Shown: positions 56,051 to 64,000 of the stretch, one piece after another
Layout: the number at the start of each line of letters is the position of its first letter
Position numbering within the stretch: position 1 is the first letter of the stretch
Source of the DNA: Acanthornis magna
Lineage: Eukaryota; Chordata; Aves; Passeriformes; Acanthizidae
Direction: 5' to 3'
Length of the DNA: 64,000 nt
Assembly (NCBI GenBank): GCA_036785705.1
Contig: JAWUZG010000013.1
Span: forward strand, 22,603,501 to 22,667,500
Notes under the pieces: model-generated
Told to the model about the DNA's origin: nothing
Databases searched by the model: none
Seen by the model: only the letters and a program-made list of their open reading frames with translations
Program-made: the position numbers and the translations under genes

Positions 56051-56493
56051 TGCAGTTAATTACAGGAGTGCCCAACCCTGAAGTGTCCTTGTGGAACTGA
56101 GATCCAGATTTCCATTCTCACCTCCCCTACCCTTCTTGGTGCCAGGAGTCATCGAGGTCACTCTGCTGCCCCAAGCAGAGCCCACATTTCTGATCCCCTC
56201 TGCCTGCTGGGTGCTCAGTGCTGGCAGAGCAGGGGCTGCCTGGGCACAGGCTTCTCTTCTGGATTTAATGAGCCCTAGGAATTTGCAGAGTTTCAATTCA
56301 AACTCTCAAGCTGCAGTTTCCCTGGATCAGAGCAGCCACAGCTCTTGCTGTTCCTAATGCCGCTGCTCCCCAGGCTCCCAGAGCTTTGCAGATCTGCAGT
56401 TCCACCCTCAGCGGCCCCGAGAACGCCTGACAGATCCCAGCAGGAAGCACTGCTGGTGCCCTGAGGATCCCAGCATCGGGCTCTGCTCCATCC

Positions 56494-57487
56494 ATCCCTG
56501 CTCCATGGGCAGAGCCCAGTGCCGGCTGTCCCTGCTCCAGGGGCAGTGGTCAGCCGGCTGTCCCTGCTCCATGGGCAGAGCCCAGTGCCAGCTGTCCCTG
56601 CTCCATGGGCAGAGCCCAGTGCCGGCTGTCCCTGCTCCATGGGCAGAGCCCAGTGCCAGCTGTCCCTGCTCCATGGGCAGAGCCCAGTGCCGGCTGTCCC
56701 TGCTCCATGGGCAGAGCCCAGTGCCGGCTGTCCCTGCTCCATGGGCAGAGCCCAGTGCCGGCTGTCCCTGCTCCATGGGCAGTGGTCACTCAGCTGCTCC
56801 CTGCTCCATGGGCAGTGGTCAGCCAGCTGCTCCCTGCTCCATGGGCAGAGCCCGGTGCTGGCTGTCCCTGCTCCATGGGCAGTGGTCAGTTAGCTGCTCC
56901 CTGCTCCATGGGCAGTGGTCAGCCAGTTGTCCCTGCTCCATGGGCAGTGGTCAGTTAGCTGCTCCCTGCTCCATGGGCAGTGGTCAGTTAGCTGCTCCCT
57001 GCTCCATGGGCAGTGGTCACTTAGCTGCTCCCTGCTCCATGGGCAGTGGTCACTTAGCTGCTCCCTGCTCCATGGGCAGTGGTCAGTTAGCTGCTCCCTG
57101 CTCCATGGGCAGTGGTCAGTTAGCTGCTCCCTGCTCCATGGGCAGTGGTCAGTTAGCTGCTCCCTGCTCCATGGGCAGTGGTCAGCCAGCTGTCCCTGCT
57201 CCATGGGCAGAGCCCGGTGCTGGCTGTCCCTGCTCCATGGGCAGAGCCCGGTGCCAGCTGCTCCCTGCTCCATGGGCAGTGGTCAGTTAGCTGCTCCCTG
57301 CTCCATGGGCAGTGATCAGTTAGCTGCTCCCTGCTCCATGGGCAGTGGTCACTTAGCTGCTCCCTGCTCCATGGGCAGTGGTCAGCCAGCTGTCCCTGCT
57401 CCATGGGCAGAGCCCGGTGCTGGCTGTCCCTGCTCCATGGGCAGTGGTCAGCCAGTTGTCCCTGCTCCATGGGCAGTGGTCAGCCGG
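56494..57487. repeat. 33/34-bp minisatellite, about 29 copies, two unit types
   Basis: The shared core is CTGCTCCATGGGCAG. Type A (34 bp) continues AGCCCAGTGCCGGCTGTCC; type B (33 bp) continues TGGTCAGTTAGCTGCTCC. Type A dominates the first 280 bases and type B most of the rest, with occasional A units returning. Frames of up to 261 codons are artefacts. Confidence 0.95.
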
Positions 57488-58034
57488 CAAGTCCGGAGCC
57501 AGATGGACACAGCCTCTTGGCTGAGGATCAGTTGAGCGCAGCCCGTGCGAGGAGCTGCTTTCCCTGAAGGAGTACATGCAGAAGGCTAAAAGATTGCAAA
57601 ATCCTCAGCTCAAATCCCAGATTACCCAGCTGCCACACTAACCCAGTAGCTAGGAAAGAGCTCCTCTGGAGCTTCTCCGGCCTGTAAGTGGAGATGTTGG
57701 TGGGAATGTTTCCCTGGTTCATCACGTAGCACATTTCAGAAAAGCAAGGCCAGTGCTCGTCCTGATCACCTGCACAAGCCCTTGAGAGGGAGATTCCTGC
57801 ACGGGAGGGGCTCCCCAAGAGGAGGCATCAGCCCGGAGATGCCACTTGGGAATGAGTCACCTGTCCTCAGAGGTGGACTGCAGGGAGTCAGTTTTAGTGA
57901 CCCAGTAGAGAGCACAAGCCAAGGCAGCTGCTGAGCTTCCCCTTTCCTCCTTTTTTCCCCCACTATTTGTTGTTAGTCTTGGTTAAAAAAAGTTTATAAG
58001 AGCTCTTGTGTTGAAAATAAGATTTTCCCATAGA

Positions 58035-58215
58035 AATGGGTCACAGGATCCCAGAATGGTTTGGGTTGGAAGGGACCTTAATGCTCATCTCATTGCACCC
58101 CCTGCCATGGCAGGGACACCTCCCACTGTCCCAGGCTGCTCCAAACCCTGTCCAGCCTGGCCTGGGACACTTGGATGGGGCAGGCACAGCTTCTCTGGGT
58201 AGCCTGTTCAGTCTG
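58035..58215 (-). mobile_element. CR1 3' fragment
   Basis: GGTTTGGGTTGGAAGGGACC, CCCTGCCATGGCAGGGACAC and CAGCTTCTCTGGGTAGCCTG. Well preserved reverse-oriented CR1 end. Confidence 0.9.
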
Positions 58216-58834
58216 GGATCCTTTGGCTCCGAATGTCAAAGTGAGGCTGAAAGAGCCTTTTCTTCACCTCAGCCCTGGGTTTGCCATGGTGCAAGGAGGC
58301 CTGAAACCCTCTTGCTGATCCATTCCCTGAAACTGCAGGGACGTGGTATCTGCATGCCAGGCAAATTGACTCCAAAGGTTCCTGCAGCATTTCAAATCAA
58401 ATCAGCTTTACAAAATCAGATTACAGCTGCAAAGTCCTCAGCCGTGTGCATGCGGAGCGTGCAGAGCCCTCCTGGCAGAGCTCTCCTGGCCAAGGGCAGC
58501 AGCACAGGGTCACCTCCATGGGCTGGGGGCCATGCCTCGATAGCTGCGTGGGCACAGGGTTTGGCTCATGGCACACCAGCGCCTGCCGCTCCTCACCGAG
58601 TGCTTTCCCGTTGCCTGCAGCCCTTTCCTCCCCACCTGTTGCTGTGTCTCTCGAGGAAACATGGCCTTTGTTCTGCCACGCTGGTCAGGGTTTCTGGCTC
58701 ATCATCTGGGAGGACATTTTGCTTTTAGGATTTTATTCAGTCATCTTCCAGGGGCTGCTCTTGTTATAAAATCTTTTTCATAATAGATCTTTTCTTTATA
58801 GTTGTAAATATTTATTTAGCCAGCGCCTAAAGGG

Positions 58835-59000
58835 GGTCCAGGAGAGCCGGAGAGGGACTTTGGAATGGGCCTGAGGGACAGGACGATGGAGAATGGCTTC
58901 ACATTGACAGAGGGCAGCGTTAGATGGTGTATGGGGAAGGAATTGGCAGGTCCTGGCACAGGGTGCGCAGAGAAGCTCGGGCTGCCCCTGGATCCCATTT
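58835..59000 (+). mobile_element. CR1 internal-3' fragment
   Basis: TCCAGGAGAGCCGGAGAGGG, GAATGGCTTCACATTGACAG and GGCTGCCCCTGGATCCC match the plus-sense CR1 block but lack the terminal core. Confidence 0.78.
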
Positions 59001-60607
59001 TAACAGTTTCTGTGTTCTGAACTCGTTTGCCATCTCTGGCTTAGGTCTCTCTCTTTACCTTCCCCAACACCACCTGTGCCAGAAGCTTGGCCTGCTGGAA
59101 GCAGCAGCGTCTCTCTGTTCCAATGCACGTCTGCCTGCCCCCAGAACGTACCTAAAGTACATGTAAAATGTAAAATGTACCTCTTGATCTTCCCCAGGAC
59201 CACCTTTCCCGGCTGAGACCATGCTGGAGGGCTCACACCTGATCCCGTGAGGTTCCATCCCTCCAGCCGCGCCCTCGCGCAGCCTGTGCTGGCGGGAGAG
59301 GAATGCTGTTGATCGCTGGCACTGCCGCCTCCGGTGGGTACCACCCCTCGCGGCACATCTCCAGCCACTCCGGTAGTCTGAGCACAGTTTTGCTTTCTTT
59401 CTAAATCACTCATTATGTTCTTTTATGTGTATTTATTTCTGTTTATTATTGTGTTTACATTTATGAGCCAAGGGGCAGCAGGTTTGCTGTTCGGTGACAG
59501 GGCAGAGGTGAGCTGGCGTTAGGGAGCAGACTCACAGCGAGTGTTACAAAAAGGTTATTTAAACCAGGATCTTTAGTAATGAAAAATCAGGTTTGAAATA
59601 ATCTGATCCTCAGTTTTTCAGGCTGTAGGAACAGCTTTTCACTAGAGCCTGATGGACATCTCCCAACTGTTTGCATTTGGGAGATTAATCGACTTTCCAT
59701 TCAAATTCTTGTCTGTTGCTATGAAATGTCAATTTTTAACTTGATTTAGAGCTGGGCACACACCTACTGAGAAATAGAGCACACTGTCAAATAGAAATGT
59801 AATTTTTGCATCGTCCTGGTCAGCCTAAAGAAAGGCTCCTGCTCCCATCAGTGTCTTCCTGCAGCCCTGTTCCTCACAGCTGAATTTAATGATGATGAGT
59901 TAGTCTGGAAATTAACCTTAATTCTGAAATCTAAACCACAGTGGTTTTGTTGCCACTGTTGAGTCTGTTATTTTTCAAGCTCATTTGTAAATTGAATAGA
60001 TCCAAGAACTGGAAATCTTTTTATAAGAGTGTGGCAATTAAATACTGCCTTTTCCATCCTCAAATCCAGCTGTGTTGTGTGTTGGTGCCGAAGAGGGTTG
60101 GAGAGGTAGCATTAAATAGTTATTTAGGGATGTTAATAACATGCTTAAAATGTTTCCATCAAGTGCTTTTGGATCGTGCGATGCCATCTGTGTTACAGTT
60201 GATTTAGTTAATTATACAAGCATGAATTCCTTGGGCGAAGGGATGGCATTGCTCTAACAGCTTGTTTGTGAGCAAGATAAAGCAGTGACGCAATATTAAA
60301 CCCATGGAATTAAGTCTGAAATATATCCCTCACTAATAGTCCTCTCCAAATTATGCTGAGTTGCTCCAGTTTAATGGATGATTTGGATAGATGTGTTACT
60401 GGAGTTTATTGGAGAAACTCCAATGGATTTTTGTACCTCATATATTAGGGGTTATCTGAGAAAAAGGAGAAATTACTTTCCTACCTAGTCACCTGTTTTT
60501 AATTAATTATTGCTCTTTCTGCAAATTAGCCATAAGAGTTGCAAAATTAAACAAGTGTCCTGCTTTGCAATGTACCTGTTGGGATTTAGCAGTAATTGTT
60601 TGCAGTT

Positions 60608-60825
60608 CAGAGATGATCCTGAGCTGGAAGGGACCCCCAGGGATCACTGCTCAGCTCCTGGCCCTGCACAGCCCCCCGACAATGACAATGCCCCCCTGTC
60701 CCTGGGAGTGCTGCCCGGGGCTCTGCAGCCTCGGCGCCGTGCCCATCCCTGGGCAGTGCCCAGCACCTCTTTCCCTAAAACCCAGCCTGAGCCTCCCTGG
60801 CACAGCTCCAGCCCTTCCCTAATTA
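60608..60825 (-). mobile_element. CR1-like 3' fragment
   Basis: CTGAGCTGGAAGGGACCCCC then GGATCACTGCTCAGCTCCTG, a divergent reverse-oriented CR1 end. Confidence 0.65.
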
Positions 60826-61569
60826 TAAACCATAATTAGCTTCACAGCTGACACCCAACTATGTTTTGCACTTAAAAGAAAACCGAAAAAACCTGTGTAA
60901 AACAGGATGAAAACCAGAGGGTGGGATTTCAGTCCGTGGGTGTGGCACACAGGTAACTTCACACTCAGGGTGAATCTGTAGAGGAGTCTGGAGGCTACAA
61001 ACAGAGCTCACAAAGGGCAGGGTTTGCCTGGGGTTTGTAATCACAGCCCACCCATCAACGAGTTAAAGCCAACAACGGCTGCAGGATTACTCTTTGAGGA
61101 AAAATTCAGGTCAGTCAGGATTTGACATTTGTCTGTTACAGCTGCTGCTGGAATTGATGTAATCCTCAGCAAAACTTTGGCTAGACTTCCATCTGCAGAG
61201 GCTCAGTGCTGGATGTCAGGGTTTGGGGGCAAGGGGTGGAATTATTTTGAATTTAAAGCAGATATTATTTAATCAAAGATAGGTTTCAGAGCTTATTTCA
61301 CACTGGGAAGTGTTGGTTGATTATTTATTTCCCTTACGGAAATGGAGACGTGCTCTAACCCAGCCAGCTGTAGGTAATGGGGTGTGTTAACTTTGCAGTG
61401 TGGGGAGCCTGCAACTTCCCCAGCAAGAGCATGGACAAGTCAGATGTGCCTCTTTGGAACCTGGGCTGAGTTACTCACATTGCTTGTATTTTTTAAAAAA
61501 AGAATTTCATCAAAATAGTCTCAATCTAAACAGCAGAGAGAAAAAAATCTACGTGGAATATCAAGGGAA

Positions 61570-61995
61570 GGGAACGGAGCTGGGCAGGGGCTGAGCCCCA
61601 GGAGCGGCTGAGGGAGCTGGGAAAGGGCTCAGCCTGGAGAAAAGGAGGCTCAGGGGAACCTTGTGGCTCTGCACAGCTCCTGACAGGAGGGGACAGCCGG
61701 GGGGGTCGGACTGTGCTCCAGGGAACAGGGACAGGAGGAGAGGGAACGGCCTCAGGCTGGGCCAGGGGAGGCTCAGGGTGGACAGCAGCAGGAATTTCTC
61801 CATGGAAAGGGAGCTCAGGGATTGGAACTGCCCAGGGAGGTTTGCAGTGCCCATCCCTGCAGGTGCCCAAGGAATTCCTGGATTGGCACTCAGAGCTCTG
61901 GGCTGGGGACAAGGTGGGCATGGGCACAGCTTGGGCTCCGTGGGCTGGGAGGGATTTTCCAAACGCATGTTCCTGGGGTGTGATTCTGTGGTTCT
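61570..61995 (+). mobile_element. CR1 LINE 3' fragment (highly similar group)
   Basis: Combines the block shared with 44.83/47.4 kb (GAGAAAAGGAGGCTCAGGGG) and the block shared with 37.6 kb (GACAGCAGCAGGAATTTCTC), ending GGTGTGATTCTGTGGTTCTG. About 425 bases, little decayed. Confidence 0.88.
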
Positions 61996-64000
61996 GCGTG
62001 TGCAGGAAATGCACAACCGAGCCCTGTGCATGGGCCAATACATGTGTTGGCCATTGCTTCTTGCTCTCAGCTTCCTGCTCACTCTTTTTCCGTGTCATTT
62101 CCAGCAGGTTTCCTTCTCGTGTTGCAGCTGAGTGAGTGATGCACTGTTTGTGACAAATGTTTGCATGGGTGCAGCCCAAAGCACAGCTCCAGCATGGGAC
62201 ACGATTGCATTGGCTTAGCATGAAATTCCTGCTCAGAGGAAATCTCTCAGCAGATCTGTGGGCTGCTGCAATCCTAAATGGAGCATGGGTATTGCTCATG
62301 TGAGGAAGTGGGAGCTCAGCCATAGACAGTATTACATTTTCTTTCTATTATAATATTTTGAGGTGCACCAGAGGCTCAAAAAGGTTTGTTTAAACCAATT
62401 AATCAGAAAAATTTGTCAAAAATAGAGAACACCAGTCCTCACAGGGCTGTGGCAGACATAGAAAATGTTCTGTATTTCTAAGAACAGTGTTCTGCTTTCA
62501 AATATTGGTACCCTGGGTAGGGATTAATTCACTTATTTTTAAGCATAGCAAAACATTCATTTCAGCAACTACTACCTAGAAAACACATTTCCCAATTAGT
62601 CTTGATGTCTGAATTGCAAGTCAGGAGGCAAAGGGAGCGCTGAGCCCTGCTCAAGGCAGCTCTGATGCATTATTGATGCTGTTTTCAATATCAAACATGT
62701 CAGCAATCAGATGCATAATCCATTCTCCCAGCATCAAAAACATGATGACCTTTCTGTTCTGTTAAGGTGATGTGTCTGATAGCTGCCCCTTCTATATAAG
62801 TCACTGGGAAAATACAGGAAAATCCAAAGGCAGGCGACTGTTTTCCAGGGAATGTCTCCTGTGCCCAGGCTGTGGGGAGGAGGTGGCAGGACGCTGCTCT
62901 GTCCCCTGCAGGGACAGGACTCATTGAGGGTCTGTGCTCGGTGTTGGCACCTCAGCGTTGGCTCCCGAGGTCCCTGGGTGTCCCCCCTGGAGCAGCAGCA
63001 GCTTTGTGTTCCTCCTCCTGGCAGCTTCTGTGTCAGCACAGTGCTGCTGGCTTGGGAGCATTCTCATGGGGTGTTTTTCCCCCAGTATTTGTGATAAATA
63101 CTCTCTCCAGGCTGGCCTGGCGTTCGGCCCCGGTCCCAGATGGGCTCTCGGCGCGGGGCGTGCTCCAGCAGACACGGCCACGCTTGGGGAGCACAAACCG
63201 CCACTGTCATGGCTCCAACAATGGCACTTGTCCCCCTGCGCACACACAGGGTCACAGCTGTCCCTGGAAGCTGCCTCAGTCCTATTTCCCATTATTTCCC
63301 TGGGAATAGCAGCCCAGCGTGTCCATCTCTGCTGGCTGGGCGCTGCCGCAGGCTCCGAGCTCTGCTGTCTCGGAATCAGAGCTGCCTGCAGCATCGCTGG
63401 TGGGCACTGCCACCTCTTCACCTCTGCTCACATCCCCACGGGTGTCTGGGGAAGGCTCCACCGCCACCGCAGGCTCCGTCCCTTCCACTCCTCAAGGGAA
63501 GGCTGCACGTGGCGTTTGTGATATGCTTTGGTTGGTGTTCGTGATATGCTTTGGTTGGTGGTCATTCTTGGGCCATCCTGTGCAGGGCCAGGAGTGGGAC
63601 TTGGATGATCCGAGCAGATGCTTGGAATGAAATGTGTCAATTCGTACCATTGAGCCTTTTTAACATTTTAAAGAAAATTAAAATAAGTATCAGGATAGTT
63701 GTTCTACAAATTGACCTCATAGAATTCCCACCAAGTGAACTCTGCTCCACAGTACCAGCTCCTGAGTTTTATTTTCTCTAAGCCCACAAATGTAAATTCT
63801 CGCAGCCCTTGTCTGTCAAAAAGAATCCTGGTTGCAATTACTCTCACAAATCCCTGTACCATTCAAATGATGATTTGTCTGCCATTCATGTGGAAGCAGT
63901 TAAAGCTTGTTGGTCGCTGTTTCTCGTTTCCTCAGGTTGTGAACTAACCTGGCTCACTGCTGCCTCTGCCTTTGGAGGAAATCCTCTAAGAAAATAATTG
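61996..64000. other. intergenic or intronic, unique sequence
   Basis: AT-rich unique sequence at 62.3-62.85 kb, GC-rich at 62.85-63.5 kb (open on both strands, judged chance), then AT-rich to the end. An imperfect duplication of GATATGCTTTGGTTGGTG occurs at 63520-63560. No gene is supported. Confidence 0.6.

Larger units (their letters stand above)
53767..56493. other. intergenic or intronic, unique plus CR1
   Basis: Unique sequence at 53.8-54.45 and 55.25-55.9 kb (AT-rich), with CR1 at 54484-54835 and 55940-56050. No coding exon recognised. Confidence 0.65.
57488..61569. other. intergenic or intronic, CR1 pieces and AT-rich unique block
   Basis: CR1 at 58035-58215, 58835-59000 and 60608-60825. 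A unique AT-rich block spans about 59.4-60.6 kb. No coding exon recognised. Confidence 0.65.

Noticed and set aside
56408..57577. Frames of up to 261 codons in the 33/34-bp array
   Set aside because: Periodic translation of a minisatellite in several frames.
62921..63521. Overlapping frames of 166 and 195 codons on opposite strands
   Set aside because: Both strands are open in a GC-rich stretch, the longer one lacks an ATG start, and no homology is recognised.
63585..63655. Possible CR1 tail (GCCAGGAGTGGGACTTGGATGATCC)
   Set aside because: Resembles a CR1 end but lacks the core and terminal motif; too short to call.
33400..64000. Expected JAKMIP3 coding exons
   Set aside because: No coiled-coil JAKMIP-like sequence is seen on the plus strand, so the gene body, if next, begins coding beyond the window.
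1..64000. CRISPR arrays, bacterial operons, phage or intact retroviral genes
   Set aside because: The repeats have no spacer structure and genes are intron-split vertebrate genes. No gag, pol or env reading frame is recognisable apart from LINE remnants.

Overview
This window is vertebrate nuclear DNA and most likely comes from a bird. It carries about 29 fragments of CR1-type LINE retrotransposons, recognised by the 3'-end core (pieces such as GGTTTGGGTTGGAAGGGACC) and ATTCTATGATTCT-like tails. It also has compact GC-rich introns and many minisatellites. CR1 is abundant in birds and other reptiles, so 'bird, probably a songbird' is inference. There are no bacterial operons, CRISPR arrays or phage genes.

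Two protein-coding genes can be assembled completely, exon by exon, with GT/AG junctions and consistent reading phase. PPP2R2D (+ strand, CDS 449-21308, ten coding exons, 454 codons plus stop) encodes the B55-delta regulatory subunit of protein phosphatase 2A. BNIP3 (- strand, CDS 32304-25141, six coding exons, 204 codons plus stop) encodes the outer-mitochondrial-membrane mitophagy receptor and BH3-like protein. They are convergent, their 3' ends about 1.3 kb apart, matching the PPP2R2D-BNIP3 neighbourhood of human 10q26.3. Each starts in a CpG-rich promoter containing a perfect TGACGTCA (CRE) palindrome.

Layout: 1-455, PPP2R2D promoter and exon 1; 456-21308, the rest of the gene with a roughly 10-kb second intron; 21309 to about 23005, its 3' UTR; about 23.0-24.3 kb, a CR1-containing gap; 24.3-32.3 kb, BNIP3; 32.1-33.35 kb, three GC-rich tandem arrays around the BNIP3 5' end; 33.4-64 kb, no recognisable coding exon, but many CR1 fragments, eight further tandem arrays and one tetranucleotide microsatellite, and AT-rich unique stretches. 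In mammals the next gene is JAKMIP3. I found none of its coding sequence, but CpG-rich segments ending in good splice donors at 40773 and 52447 could be non-coding first exons of a downstream gene (inference).

Most very long open reading frames in the second half (34.9-37.0, 39.9-40.8, 52.1-53.9 and 56.4-57.5 kb) are products of tandem repeats that lack stop codons, not genes. I see no convincing undescribed molecular system. The points most worth checking are the arrays beside the BNIP3 5' splice site and beside the candidate first exons, the tandem NAGNAG acceptor in PPP2R2D, and the nearly identical CR1 copies.
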